NCBI GenBank assembly: GCA_046155605.1
Contig: JBJXFQ010000021.1
Span: 26,566 to 90,565 of the forward strand
Direction: 5' to 3'
Length of the DNA stretch: 64,000 bases
DNA from: JAEUIZ01 sp046155605
Lineage (GTDB): Bacteria; Planctomycetota; Phycisphaerae; Phycisphaerales; UBA1924
The translations under genes and the position numbers were made by a program. Shown here piece by piece: positions 50,892 to 60,490 of this stretch. Each line of letters begins with the position of its first letter. Position 1 is the stretch's first letter. Below the pieces are notes generated by a model. The model was not told the DNA's origin. It did not search any database and saw nothing but the letters and a program-made list of their open reading frames with translations.

Positions 50892-52277
50892 CTATTCCCA
50901 CTTCTGAAGCAGCGTCCGCGCCAGCGCTTTCGCCTGCCCCCTGATCTCCGGGACCGCCGTCGTCTCCCAGAGCGCCGGCCTCCGCCACGGCCCCAGCGTG
51001 TACATGTCCTCCGACGCACGTCCTCCCATCCCCACCACCGCGCCATCCGCCGCCGTCTCGATCCCCAGGCCCAGCGGGTCCGCCACGATCTGACCGCGAC
51101 TCAAGAGGTCACGCACCAGCGGATCGTCGATCCGCCTCGAATCGGTCTGAGGGCCAGTGCAGTTGACCACCCACGCCGCGGGGATCGTCATCGCCGCGCC
51201 TCCCTCACGCGGCATGACCACGACCTCGACCGCGCCACCCTTCGCGCTCGCGCGCTCGATCCGCCCCGCGACGATCCGCAGCGTGCCCACACGCATCAGT
51301 GGCTCGATCAGCCGGTAGACCTCATCCGGCGCGCGATGCCGATGCGTCTCCCAGAATGGCCTCAAGAACCGTAGGAACTTCCGCCGCTCCTGAATCGGCA
51401 TTCGCCCCCACACCTGCTGCGTGATCGGACGCAGCGAGTTGATGACCTCGCGCCAATCGACGCCACGCTTCCGCGCCTGCAGAACCCTCGCCCGCACCAG
51501 CCGCGACAGCGAGAGCGCCCGCCCGTCCCACGCCGCCAACTCCGGCCACTCCTCGTGCTTCCCGGGCGGGAGGCTGGGCGTTCGGTGCGTCTGTGGCAAG
51601 AGCCCACGCCGCGACACCGCCACGATCCCTCCTCGATGCCCGCGCGATCGCAGCGTCGCCACCACGTCAAACATCGTCAGCCCAGTCCCCACGATCACCA
51701 CCGCGTCGCCCGCGCCCACCTGATCCACGCCGCCACTGGCACTTCCCCACGGCGACGCGATGTACCGCCCGCTCGCCGCCAACCCAGGCCCAACTCCTGT
51801 CGGCGTGTCGGGCGCGGCATTCCCCAACGCCAGCACCACCGCATCGCTCGCACCGAGCGTGTTCCCATCCGCCATCAGCACCCGCCGCTCACGGATCGCC
51901 ACCGCCCGACCGACGACCCGCCGCACCTTCGCGTGCGCCGACTGGCCGATCGCTCCTTCGACTCGCTCGCTCACATACTTCCCAAACAGCATCCTCGGCA
52001 CGAACGCACCCGACTCCAACTTCGGCCGCTCTCGCCGCAGCCACTGCAGAAAGTCATCCTCGACATCCGGCAGCGCGCTCATCCGTCCCGCCGCCACATT
52101 CAGCAGATGGACCGGGTCCGGCGTGCCATACGCCACGCCGAGCCCGCAGCGCTCCGTGTCTCCGAGCAAATCAACCGTGATCGCTCGCCGCGCTTGTGTC
52201 GCGAGGTGATACGCCACCATGGCTCCGCTATAGCCCGCTCCGATGATGGTGATGTGTGGAATAGCGCCTCCGCTCAT
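50892..52277 (-). CDS. FAD/NAD(P)-binding protein
   Basis: This protein has 461 residues. The N-terminal dinucleotide fold has IIGAGYSGAMVAYHL (GAG at 13-15) and later VGTGLTMFDVVATLRSRG, a second Rossmann segment. VVNCTGPQTDSRR near the C-terminus is typical of HydA-like and other NAD_binding_9 FAD proteins. The substrate is unknown; family members include oxidoreductases that act on small aromatic or sulfur compounds. Its start overlaps the scpA stop region by 4 bases, so it is co-transcribed with scpA. Confidence 0.82.
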   Translation of the reverse strand: MSGGAIPHITIIGAGYSGAMVAYHLATQARRAITVDLLGDTERCGLGVAYGTPDPVHLLNVAAGRMSALPDVEDDFLQWLRRERPKLESGAFVPRMLFGKYVSERVEGAIGQSAHAKVRRVVGRAVAIRERRVLMADGNTLGASDAVVLALGNAAPDTPTGVGPGLAASGRYIASPWGSASGGVDQVGAGDAVVIVGTGLTMFDVVATLRSRGHRGGIVAVSRRGLLPQTHRTPSLPPGKHEEWPELAAWDGRALSLSRLVRARVLQARKRGVDWREVINSLRPITQQVWGRMPIQERRKFLRFLRPFWETHRHRAPDEVYRLIEPLMRVGTLRIVAGRIERASAKGGAVEVVVMPREGGAAMTIPAAWVVNCTGPQTDSRRIDDPLVRDLLSRGQIVADPLGLGIETAADGAVVGMGGRASEDMYTLGPWRRPALWETTAVPEIRGQAKALARTLLQKWE

Positions 52278-53071
52278 GCCAGAATCGTCCGATCCGCGTC
52301 GGGTTCTCGCAAGCCCATCACGATCTCTCCGCCCTCCTGCCGCACCGTCGCCGCACCTCGACGTACCAACTCCAGCACCGCCAGAAACAGCCCGATCATC
52401 TCGCCCCGCGTCCGGCCCGTCAGCACCTCACGCAGCGGCATCTCGGACCCTTGTCGCCGCAGCCGATCCAGCACGTCCTCCGCGTGGATCTCGATCGGCG
52501 TGTCGTCATACTGCACCGTGTGCTCGCCGAGCCGATCAAAGTTCACCGTCGCCGCGATCCGCGAGAACGCCTCCGCCAGGTCCGCCAGCGTCACGTCGCC
52601 CAGGTCCACGCCGTCGGCCCGCTCGACAGCCCATGACCGCAACGCCGCGTCATCCGCCCCCGACGCCGGAAACCTCGCCTCCCACTCTGTCCGCCGCGTG
52701 CCCAGCGCCTCAGACGCATCCCGAAACTGCTTGTACGCCAGCAGTTGCCGGACCAGGTCCGCACGCGGGTCTTCAGCCGTCCGCTCGCCCTCCACGCTCG
52801 CTTCCCCCGCCCCCTCCGCTCCCGGCCCGATCATTCGCGACTTGATCTCCATCAGCGTCGCCGCCAGCACCAGGAACTCCCCGGCCCGATCGATATCGAT
52901 CCGTTCCACCTCCGACAGGTACGCCATGTATTGCGCGGCGATCGCCGCGATCGGGATGTCCGTGATCTCCACCTCGGCCCGGCGGATCAGGAACAAAAGC
53001 AGGTCCAGCGGACCCTCAAACGCCTCCAGCCGCACTCGATACTCGACCGCCACGCTGTCCTCCAGTGACAT
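52274..53071 (-). CDS. scpA: Segregation and condensation protein A
   Basis: ScpA is the kleisin of the Smc-ScpAB condensin that organises the bacterial nucleoid. The protein has 265 residues; the N-terminal EYRVRLEAFEGPLDLLLFLI binds the Smc neck and the C-terminal winged helix binds the Smc head. The AGEFLVLAATLMEIKSRM helix matches the family. scpB is not in the window. The start is 28 bases from the divergent kdsD start, a very short shared control region. Confidence 0.9.
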   Translation of the reverse strand: MSLEDSVAVEYRVRLEAFEGPLDLLLFLIRRAEVEITDIPIAAIAAQYMAYLSEVERIDIDRAGEFLVLAATLMEIKSRMIGPGAEGAGEASVEGERTAEDPRADLVRQLLAYKQFRDASEALGTRRTEWEARFPASGADDAALRSWAVERADGVDLGDVTLADLAEAFSRIAATVNFDRLGEHTVQYDDTPIEIHAEDVLDRLRRQGSEMPLREVLTGRTRGEMIGLFLAVLELVRRGAATVRQEGGEIVMGLREPDADRTILA

Positions 53072-53099
53072 CGGCCCTCAGCAGTGTACCCTTCCCGCA

Positions 53100-54119
53100 A
53101 TGCCCGACGCACGCCACGCCGAAGCCGCCTTCGCACGAGCGGCCCTCGCCGACCAGGCCCGCGCCGTCTCTCGCCTCGCCGACCACATCGCCGAGCCCTT
53201 CCACCAGGCCGCCGAACTCCTCCAGCGCTGCGCCGACTCCGGCGGCACCGTCCTCGTCACGGGCCTCGGCAAATCCGGCCTCATCGGTGCCAAACTCGCT
53301 GCCACCCTCGCCTCGCTCGGCATCCCCGCCCACGCCGTCCATCCCTCCGAGGCCGCCCACGGCGATCTCGGCCGCTTCCGCGCCTCCGACACCGTCATCT
53401 GTCTCTCCCACTCCGGCGAGACCGACGAGGTCGTCAACCTCGCCGCCGTCCTCCGCCAAGACGGCCTGCCCATCATCGCTATCACCCGCGGCAGCGACCC
53501 CGCCTCGCCCTCGAGCCTCGAACGCCTCGCCACCGTCTCGCTCGCCACACGCGTCGAGATCGAGGCCGGCCATCCAGATTTCGCCGCCCCCACGAGTTCA
53601 ACCACCGCCGCGCTCGCGCTGGGCGATGCCCTCGCCCTCGCTGTCGCACGACGACGCCACTTCACAGGCGAGGAGTTCGCCAAGCGGCACCCCGGCGGCG
53701 CGCTGGGCGGCCTCCTTCGTCCCGTCACCGAAGTCCTCCGTTTCCGCGCGGGCGTCAACCTCCCCCTCACGACTCCATCGATGTCCGTCCGTCAGGCCCT
53801 CCACGCTGCCGCCGGCGCGGGACGACGACCGGGCGCGCTCCTCATCGCCCACGAGTCCCGCCTCGTCGGCATCTTCACCGACGGCGACCTCCGCCGCCTC
53901 ATCCTCCGCGACCCCGCCGGGCTTGATCGCCCCCTGGCCGACGTGATGACTCGCAACCCGCGCACGCTCGCCGATTCCGCCCTCGTCCGCGACGCCGTCC
54001 TCATGTTCCGCGAGTGCCGACAGGACGAGATCCCCGTCGTCGATCAGCACGGCGCGCCCGTCGGCATCCTCGACGTCCAAGACCTCATCGCCATGCGCCT
54101 CGTTCGGGGGCCGGAATGA
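53100..54119 (+). CDS. kdsD: Arabinose 5-phosphate isomerase
   Basis: KdsD interconverts ribulose 5-phosphate and arabinose 5-phosphate, the first step to Kdo for lipopolysaccharide. The protein has 339 residues. The SIS domain carries GGTVLVTGLGKSGLIGAKLA and SHSGETDEVVNLAAVLR; two CBS domains follow, with VGIFTDGDLRRLI and DEIPVVDQHGAPVGILD. The long frame upstream to 51555 belongs to the antisense of the FAD and scpA genes and was rejected. Its stop overlaps the kdsC start by 4 bases. GutQ-type paralogs are an alternative, but the kdsC neighbour favours KdsD. Confidence 0.93.
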   Translation: MPDARHAEAAFARAALADQARAVSRLADHIAEPFHQAAELLQRCADSGGTVLVTGLGKSGLIGAKLAATLASLGIPAHAVHPSEAAHGDLGRFRASDTVICLSHSGETDEVVNLAAVLRQDGLPIIAITRGSDPASPSSLERLATVSLATRVEIEAGHPDFAAPTSSTTAALALGDALALAVARRRHFTGEEFAKRHPGGALGGLLRPVTEVLRFRAGVNLPLTTPSMSVRQALHAAAGAGRRPGALLIAHESRLVGIFTDGDLRRLILRDPAGLDRPLADVMTRNPRTLADSALVRDAVLMFRECRQDEIPVVDQHGAPVGILDVQDLIAMRLVRGPE

Positions 54120-54661
54120 CCGGCCACGCCTCCCGCGACGCCTTCGGCAAAGCCCCCAGCGCCGAGGCCATCCGCCTCCTCATCCTCGATGTCGACGGCG
54201 TCATGACCGACGGCAGCATCGTTCTCGACCACGACGGCCGCGAGCACAAACGCTTCCACGTCCGCGACGGCTTCGGCATCAAGTTGTGGCAACGACTCGG
54301 CTTCACCGTCGCCATCATCACCGGCCGCTCCGGCGAGGCCCTCCGCCACCGCGCCGCCGAACTTGCGATCACCCACGTCATCCAGGGCTCTTCCGACAAG
54401 GCCGCTTCCCTCGCCGACCTGCTCGCTTCCCTCCAACTCGCCCCCGCACACGCCGCCTTTCTCGGCGATGATTGGCCCGATCTCGCACCCTTGCGACTGG
54501 TCGCCTATCCCATGGCCGTCGCCGATGCCGACCCTCACGTCCTCGCACTCGCCCGCTATGTCACCCGCGCCGCCGGCGGCCACGGTGCCGTCCGCGAGGC
54601 CGTCGAACATCTCATCGCGTCCAAGGGCCTTCTCGAACGCGCCCTCGCCCAATACGATTGA
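54116..54661 (+). CDS. kdsC: 3-deoxy-D-manno-octulosonate 8-phosphate phosphatase
   Basis: KdsC removes phosphate from Kdo 8-phosphate. It is a small cap-less HAD phosphatase of 181 residues: the nucleophile motif LLILDVDGVMTDGS (D25, D27), IITGRSGEALRHRAAEL as motif II and FLGDDWPDLAPL as motif IV. It belongs to the tetrameric C0 HAD group, where the neighbouring subunit covers the active site. ATG 54116 overlaps kdsD, and the lptC-like gene follows 4 bases after the stop. Confidence 0.92.
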   Translation: MTGHASRDAFGKAPSAEAIRLLILDVDGVMTDGSIVLDHDGREHKRFHVRDGFGIKLWQRLGFTVAIITGRSGEALRHRAAELAITHVIQGSSDKAASLADLLASLQLAPAHAAFLGDDWPDLAPLRLVAYPMAVADADPHVLALARYVTRAAGGHGAVREAVEHLIASKGLLERALAQYD

Positions 54662-54665
54662 CCAC

Positions 54666-57600
54666 ATGACGCCACACGCCTCATCCGCGCCGCCCCCGCG
54701 CACGCCGCCCCGAAAGCCCCGCCATCGCTCGGGCTTCCGCGGCGGCCTTCTTGCCTCCGTTCTTCTCTCCGGCGCGTTCCTCGCCCTCATCGTCTGGTTC
54801 ATCTGGCAAGACGCCACCTCGCGCGACCGCACCGTCGCTCGCGACGGCATCCGAGCCCAACCCGTGCCCAAGATCACTGGCCGCGAGACCGTCGTCGAGC
54901 CCATCGTCTCCGACGCCACCGACGTCCGCATCGACATCATGGACCGCGACGAGCCCGCACGACAGGCCGGCTTGCTCCGCTTCGATCGCATGGAGCCTCT
55001 CGAAGCACGCCACTACGCCGTCACCAGGCCACAAGCCACATTCTTCGTCAAGGGCGCGCAAACCGTCGTGGTCACCGCCGACGAGGGCCGCCTCTACATG
55101 CCCGGCGGACCATCCAAAGAGCCCGAATCCGGCCGACTCACCGGCAACGTCACCATCCGCGTCTTCGAACTCCGCGACGACGGCGAGCGCGCCGACCCCG
55201 ACCTTGACACCCCCTCCCTCACCTTCAAGACCACCTCGCTCGCCTTCGATTCCGCGCTCCGCGAGGTCACCACGCCCGATCGCTTCAACGTAACAACCAA
55301 CGACGCAGAGGCCCAAGGGCTCGGCCTACGCCTCGCCTTCAACCAACTCTCCAAACGCCTCGAACGCGGCGAGATCCGCGAGGGCGGTTCCGTCACCTTC
55401 AGGCCGCGGACAGACTCCACTCGAGCCGCCACATCCGCTCCCTCCGCGACGCCCCCCACTCCCCGCCCGGCATCCGCCTCGACCCAAACAACGCCTCGGC
55501 CCAAACGCCTTTCCGTCGAATCCCTCTATCGGATTGTCCTCACCGATGCCGTCGCCCTCGCCAGCGGCCCGCGCCACGCCACCGCTGACTCCCTCACCAT
55601 TTGGGCTCGCCTCATCGATCAGAAACTCCCGCCCAACGCCCTCGGCCCAGTCCGCATCGCCGCCTCACCAGTCAAGCCCGCTCCAACTTCCTCCTCCGGT
55701 GCCGGCAACTCCGCGCACGACGAGTCTCTCGCCTTCGAAGAGCCGGCCGCGAACTCGCCGACTTCTGACGCGACCGCCAGCCGCGACCCCACGCCGCCCA
55801 CGGACGAAGCCGACCCCTTCACGATCACATGGAAAGGCCCCTGCACGATTCTCCCGCTCGATGCCGCCCCCGCCGAACTCGCGGGCCAGGATCTGTCCCT
55901 CCGCTTCACCGCCGAGAAGACCGGCCTGGTCCATCTCGAAGACCGCGAATCGAACGGCAAGGGCCACGCCGCCGCCGTCGAATACGCCGCGACCTCGCGT
56001 CGCCTCGTCCTCGCGGGCCTCGGCCCCGCCAGCGCCATGCTCGAAGCCGAGGGCCAGGGCAAGGTCCAGGCCATTCGCATCGAGGCCGACCTTGCCACCG
56101 GCGTCGTCCATGTGCCTGGCCCCGTCCTCCTCACCTCACAGCAAGGCAGCGATGCCGTCGAGATTTCCGCCACCGAGCAATCCGATTTCACCTTCCGTCT
56201 CGATCAAGGCGAACTCACCCGCCAACTCAGCCAGGCCATTTTCCAGGGCGATGTGCGCGCCAAAGACGCCAGCGGCACCGCCACCAGCGGCTTCGCCAGC
56301 GCCGAGTTCCTCCCCGACGACAACGGCCGCGCCACCATCCACCGTCTCATCTTGCAAGACAAGATCAATATTGATTCCGATTCCAGCGGCACTTTGGCCG
56401 CCGACGATCGCGTCGAGGTCGCCTTTCGCCAGGGCCGTGGCGATTCGCCGGACCCCGCTTCTCTCCTCGCCGAGGGCAACGTCGCCGCCGAGCGTGACGG
56501 CATGTCGCTCCGCGCCGACTCGCTCGACGCCTCCCTGGCACGCTCCCCGGCAGGCGGCCTCGAACTCGACCGCGCCGAACTTCGCGGTGACGCCCAGTTC
56601 ACCAGCACGAAAGACCTCATCCACGCCAAGGCGCAGACCATCCGCGCCGACCTCGGCTGGGATTCCGGTGCCACCGCCGACGCCTCCGGCCGCTTTGATC
56701 GTCGCCAGCGTGTGACGCTCCTGGGTGATGAATCCGTCGTCGTCCGTCATGACCCCGCCAAATCCGAGCGCACCACGATCACCGGCGCGCAGATCGCCGC
56801 CGACGGCGTCGCCCGCACGCTGCAGTCGTTTGGCGAGGGACGCTTCGAGCACCAGGCGCCCTCCAAGGCTTCCGGCGTCATCTCCACCGTGCGCGCCAGA
56901 TGGTCCCAGGCAATGGAGTTTGACGATCGCGCCGGCACGATCCTCTGCGAGGGCGATGCTCGCGCCGATTCGGAGCCCGACACGCTCTCCGTCGACCGCG
57001 TCGAGGCCCAGCGCATCACGCTGACCCTCGCGCCGGGCGACGCCGCCGATCCAGCGAATCCGCTCGGCGGCACGTCCAACCGTCGGCTCCTCCGCGCCGA
57101 GGCCGTCGGATCGGTGCTCGATCGCGAGGGAGGCAAGCCCGCAACCGCCGAATCCCGCCGCTACGCCGCTGACTCCTCAAACCCCGCGGGCCGCGTCCTC
57201 CAGCAACTCCGCTACGTCGAAGGTGCCAGGCTGCTCCTCGAAGACGAAGGCAAGCGGCTCGATGTCCCCGGCGCGGGCCGCCTCCTGCTCGCCGACCGCA
57301 CCGCGCCCGCAGCCGCCGTCCCGACCGATCCTTCCAAGCCCGGCACCTCCCCGCTCGCCAGCGCCGCCGGTTCACGCGGCGAAGCGCTCTTCGAGTGGGC
57401 CGGCTCCATGTCGCTCTCCGAGGCCACTCGCCAGGTCACCTTGAACGATCGCGTCCAACTCGTCCACCAGCGCCTCCTCGACGGGCTCGTCACCTCCGCC
57501 ACCGCTGATTCCATGATTGCCACGCTCCGTGCCGGCACATCCGTCTCTGGCGGACCGGGTTCACAGGGCGACCTCGAATCCGCCATCGCCGAGGGCTCGG

Positions 57601-57848
57601 TCTATGTCTCCTCCGGCCCTGCCCGTTCCAACGCTGAGCCCAGCCCGCGGCTCAAGGAACTCACCGCCCAGCGCGTCGAATACGACGCCACCCGCGGCAT
57701 CCTCGAGGCCATCGCCTCACCGGGAGGCCTCGTCACCATCGTCGATCCCATCCTCGGCACGCCCACCTCCGCCGAACGCCTCACCTGGGACCTCGTCAAG
57801 GACGCCGTGACCATCCGCCGACCCGGCACCGTCGTCGTCCCGCGGTAG
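54666..57848 (+). CDS. Giant LptC/LptA-like LPS export protein
   Basis: This protein has 1060 residues. One membrane anchor near the N-terminus (LLASVLLSGAFLALIVWFIW, residues about 28-47) is followed by an LptC-like periplasmic half-barrel up to about residue 230, a Thr/Pro/Ser linker, and repeated OstA/LptA-like segments (for example LLAEGNVAAERDGMSLRADS, GDAQFTSTKDLIHAKAQTIR, LCEGDARADSEPDTLSVDRV and AIAEGSVYVSSGP). LptC is about 190 residues and LptA about 180 in proteobacteria, so this looks like both functions fused into one bridge. It follows kdsC by 4 bases in a Kdo/LPS operon; lptB, lptF and lptG are not in view. Confidence 0.75.
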   Translation: MTPHASSAPPPRTPPRKPRHRSGFRGGLLASVLLSGAFLALIVWFIWQDATSRDRTVARDGIRAQPVPKITGRETVVEPIVSDATDVRIDIMDRDEPARQAGLLRFDRMEPLEARHYAVTRPQATFFVKGAQTVVVTADEGRLYMPGGPSKEPESGRLTGNVTIRVFELRDDGERADPDLDTPSLTFKTTSLAFDSALREVTTPDRFNVTTNDAEAQGLGLRLAFNQLSKRLERGEIREGGSVTFRPRTDSTRAATSAPSATPPTPRPASASTQTTPRPKRLSVESLYRIVLTDAVALASGPRHATADSLTIWARLIDQKLPPNALGPVRIAASPVKPAPTSSSGAGNSAHDESLAFEEPAANSPTSDATASRDPTPPTDEADPFTITWKGPCTILPLDAAPAELAGQDLSLRFTAEKTGLVHLEDRESNGKGHAAAVEYAATSRRLVLAGLGPASAMLEAEGQGKVQAIRIEADLATGVVHVPGPVLLTSQQGSDAVEISATEQSDFTFRLDQGELTRQLSQAIFQGDVRAKDASGTATSGFASAEFLPDDNGRATIHRLILQDKINIDSDSSGTLAADDRVEVAFRQGRGDSPDPASLLAEGNVAAERDGMSLRADSLDASLARSPAGGLELDRAELRGDAQFTSTKDLIHAKAQTIRADLGWDSGATADASGRFDRRQRVTLLGDESVVVRHDPAKSERTTITGAQIAADGVARTLQSFGEGRFEHQAPSKASGVISTVRARWSQAMEFDDRAGTILCEGDARADSEPDTLSVDRVEAQRITLTLAPGDAADPANPLGGTSNRRLLRAEAVGSVLDREGGKPATAESRRYAADSSNPAGRVLQQLRYVEGARLLLEDEGKRLDVPGAGRLLLADRTAPAAAVPTDPSKPGTSPLASAAGSRGEALFEWAGSMSLSEATRQVTLNDRVQLVHQRLLDGLVTSATADSMIATLRAGTSVSGGPGSQGDLESAIAEGSVYVSSGPARSNAEPSPRLKELTAQRVEYDATRGILEAIASPGGLVTIVDPILGTPTSAERLTWDLVKDAVTIRRPGTVVVPR

Positions 57849-57963
57849 TACGATCTCGACCCGCGCGAAACCATGCTGCCATCTTCTCGCCCTGTTTGAC
57901 GTCAACTTCCTTTGGGTCCGATTCCTCGCGTACGCTTCGCCAGCGGACCTGGGGAGTTCGTCG

Positions 57964-58941
57964 ATGACCACTCGGAAACGGCTATCGCGCGTGTTGCACA
58001 TCGTCTTGGCCACCGGCGTCGGATGCGCCGCACAAGCCCCCGTCGCCCCCTCGCCCAACGCTGTTTGGACCAGCGCCCCGTCCATGCTCCACGCGCGCGC
58101 GGCACACGCCGTCGCCGCCACCGACGATGCGATCTTCGCCCTCGCGGGAAGCGGAAGCGACAACGGAGCGCCGGTGCTCGAGATCGAACGCTTCGACGGC
58201 GTCGCATGGCGCGACGTCGCCCGGCTTCCAGGCCAGGGACTCAACGCGCCGGCAGCAGTCACGCTCAGCGGCAAGGTCTATCTTGTCGGCGGCTTCCGTA
58301 CCATCACCAACGCCCCGACCTCGGACGTCCACGTCTTCGACCCGAACTCCAACGAATGGAGCAAGGCCCCAGATCTTCCCGCGGCACGCGGTGGTCACGC
58401 CGCGGCGATCCTCGACGGGCGTATCCACATCGTCGGCGGCGGCAACTCACGCTCCACGCTTGCCGATCACTCCGTACTCGACATCGCCACCAACACCTGG
58501 GTCGCCCGCGCTCCATTGCCCCGTGCCCTGGGCAGCCCCGCCGCCGTGGTCCACAACGGCACGCTCTACGTCATCGGAGGTCGAAGCGGGCCACGAGACT
58601 TCGGGGATGTCATGATCTACGACGAGAAGGCAGACTCCTGGTCGAACGGGCCATCGATCGAGCCCAGGGCGACGTGCGGAGCGGCCTCCATCCACGGCTC
58701 GATCTACGTCTTCGGAGGCGAATCCCAGGCCCAGGCTCGCGTGCTTGCCGACGTGCTCCGGCTTCGGGGGCACGCCACCGCATGGGAGACCGCTTCCCCA
58801 ATGCCCACAGCCCGGAACTTTGCGCGGGCGGTGATCTTTCGAGACGCGCTGTATGTGATCGGGGGGAGTACCGTGCCGCAGACTTCCCACGCGCCGATCG
58901 GCACGGCAGTGGTGGAGCGGATGCAACTCAAGCCACGCTGA
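57964..58941 (+). CDS. Secreted kelch-propeller protein
   Basis: This protein has 325 residues. The signal sequence (LSRVLHIVLATGVGCAAQA) may be a lipoprotein signal with C21, though the residues before the Cys are not a perfect lipobox. Six kelch blades repeat a (V/I)xxxGG pattern: IFALAGSG, VYLVGGF, IHIVGGG, LYVIGGR, IYVFGGE and LYVIGGS, each preceded by an (A/S)(A/V) strand and followed by (Y/F)D..xxxW. There is no dockerin tail, in contrast to the kelch protein at 31539-32996. The propeller would bind a ligand or act as a sialidase-like non-enzyme; the role is unknown. Confidence 0.8.
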   Translation: MTTRKRLSRVLHIVLATGVGCAAQAPVAPSPNAVWTSAPSMLHARAAHAVAATDDAIFALAGSGSDNGAPVLEIERFDGVAWRDVARLPGQGLNAPAAVTLSGKVYLVGGFRTITNAPTSDVHVFDPNSNEWSKAPDLPAARGGHAAAILDGRIHIVGGGNSRSTLADHSVLDIATNTWVARAPLPRALGSPAAVVHNGTLYVIGGRSGPRDFGDVMIYDEKADSWSNGPSIEPRATCGAASIHGSIYVFGGESQAQARVLADVLRLRGHATAWETASPMPTARNFARAVIFRDALYVIGGSTVPQTSHAPIGTAVVERMQLKPR

Positions 58942-58946
58942 CTCGC

Positions 58947-58980
58947 AAAACAAACACGGACCCTGCTGCCAAGGTCCGTG
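58947..58980 (-). terminator. Terminator of kamA and the kelch gene
   Basis: CACGGACC (58955-58962) and GGTCCGTG (58973-58980) form an 8-bp stem around a 10-base loop; on the minus strand it is followed by TTTGTTTT, so it is a rho-independent terminator for kamA. On the plus strand it lies 13 bases after the kelch stop and could serve that gene too. Confidence 0.7.
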
Positions 58981-59020
58981 CCCACATCCGGCGTCGCCGC
59001 CACAATCCTGCTCGCACCCG

Positions 59021-60364
59021 CTACAGCGGGTCCGGGTACCGATACGTCTTGCCCTCGAAGTTCCTCAGCACCACGTCGTCGCCATCGCGACCGACCAGGT
59101 AATCCGGCAGGAGCGGAATCTTGCCGCCGCCGCCCGGCGCGTCGATCACGAACTGCGGCACGGCATACCCCGTCGTGTGCCCGCGAAGCCCCTCGATGAT
59201 CTTCAGCCCCGTCTCCACCGGCGTGCGAAAGTGCGAAGAGCCCGAGATCGGATCGCACTGGTAGATGTAGTACGGCCGCACGCGCGCCATCAGCAACTTG
59301 TGCATCAGCCGCTTCATCACCTCGACATCATCATTCACGCCTCGGGTCAGCACCGTCTGCGATCCCAGCGGGATGCCCGCGTCGGCCAGCCTTCCGCACG
59401 CCTGATGCACCTCCGGCGACATCTCGTCCGGGTGCATGAAGTGGATGCTCAGCCACAGCGGATGATGCTTGCGCAGCATCGTGCAGAGTTCCGGGGTGAT
59501 CCGCTGCGGCAATACCGCCGGCACCTTCGACCCGATCCGCACAAACTCGATGTGCGGGATCGCGCGGAGCCGCGTCAGCAGCCAGTCGAGCCGGTCGTCC
59601 GCCATCGTCAGCGGGTCGCCGCCCGACAGCAGCACGTCGCGCACTTCCGTGTGCGCGCGGAGGTATTCCAGCGCCTTCTCGTACTGCTGGAAGTTGAAGT
59701 GGTACTCCCCCGTCTTCCCCACCAGCCGCGCCCGCGTGCAATACCGGCAGTACGTCGCGCAGAAGTTCGTCACCAGGAACAGCACACGGTCCGGATACCG
59801 GTGCACAAGCCCCGGCACCGCCATGTCGTGATCCTCGCTCAGCGGGTCGTCCGCCTCGCCCGGCGTGCGCACAAACTCGTTCGTCACCGGGATCATCGTC
59901 CGCCGGATCGGCTCGCTCCCATCCTCGAGGCTCATCAGCGACGCGTAATACGGCGTGATGCCCACCGGCAGCGCATCGCCCAACTCGCGCACCGCCGCCT
60001 CTTCCGACGGCGTCAGCGAGAACACGCGCCCGAGCGTCTTGATGTCGCGGAGCCGATTTCGAAGTTGCCACTTCCAGTCATTCCACTGCGCGATTGTCGC
60101 GTCAGGGAAAAACCGGCGGCAGAACGCCATCGAACGCGGGCTGACGTTGAACGAACCGTCCGCGCCCTCGACGTTGCCGATCTGGCCATGCTCCGACTGC
60201 GTTGTGGCGACTTGGCTTTGGGTCGCGTCGCCAGCGACCTTCGAACTGGGAGGCTCGTCCTCAGCCCCCGCCTCCGTGCCCGCATCATCCAGCAGTTTGA
60301 GCGAGACCGTGCGGCTGGCCACACGGGCCCTGGTACCTGGAGGGAACGAGTCGTCGTCCTTCAT
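59021..60364 (-). CDS. kamA: Lysine 2,3-aminomutase-type radical SAM enzyme
   Basis: KamA moves the alpha-amino group of lysine to the beta carbon with a 4Fe-4S cluster, SAM and pyridoxal phosphate. The protein has 447 residues. The cluster cysteines are C202, C206 and C209 in FCATYCRYCTR; the pyridoxal phosphate lysine lies in APGGGGKIPLLP near the C-terminus; other marks are VLLSGGDPLTMAD and RPYYIYQCDPI. About 70 N-terminal residues are a disordered Ser/Thr/Asp/Gln-rich extension before the conserved core. EpmB-type or glutamate 2,3-aminomutase are alternatives in the same family; the extended length and PGGGGK favour the lysine type. Confidence 0.87.
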   Translation of the reverse strand: MKDDDSFPPGTRARVASRTVSLKLLDDAGTEAGAEDEPPSSKVAGDATQSQVATTQSEHGQIGNVEGADGSFNVSPRSMAFCRRFFPDATIAQWNDWKWQLRNRLRDIKTLGRVFSLTPSEEAAVRELGDALPVGITPYYASLMSLEDGSEPIRRTMIPVTNEFVRTPGEADDPLSEDHDMAVPGLVHRYPDRVLFLVTNFCATYCRYCTRARLVGKTGEYHFNFQQYEKALEYLRAHTEVRDVLLSGGDPLTMADDRLDWLLTRLRAIPHIEFVRIGSKVPAVLPQRITPELCTMLRKHHPLWLSIHFMHPDEMSPEVHQACGRLADAGIPLGSQTVLTRGVNDDVEVMKRLMHKLLMARVRPYYIYQCDPISGSSHFRTPVETGLKIIEGLRGHTTGYAVPQFVIDAPGGGGKIPLLPDYLVGRDGDDVVLRNFEGKTYRYPDPL

Positions 60365-60490
60365 GACTCATCGAATCCAATGAGGTGTGTCTGCCGCGTG
60401 TCACGCGTACTCCGCGTCACCCGCCGGGACGGCCGCCTCGTCCGCCCCTTCCGAAAGTCAACCCAGAGCCCCGAGGCTCCACAGGTCATG

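Noticed and set aside
51555..53099. Upstream extension of the kdsD frame
   Set aside because: It is antisense to the FAD protein and scpA and shows no domain; the SIS domain begins just after ATG 53100.
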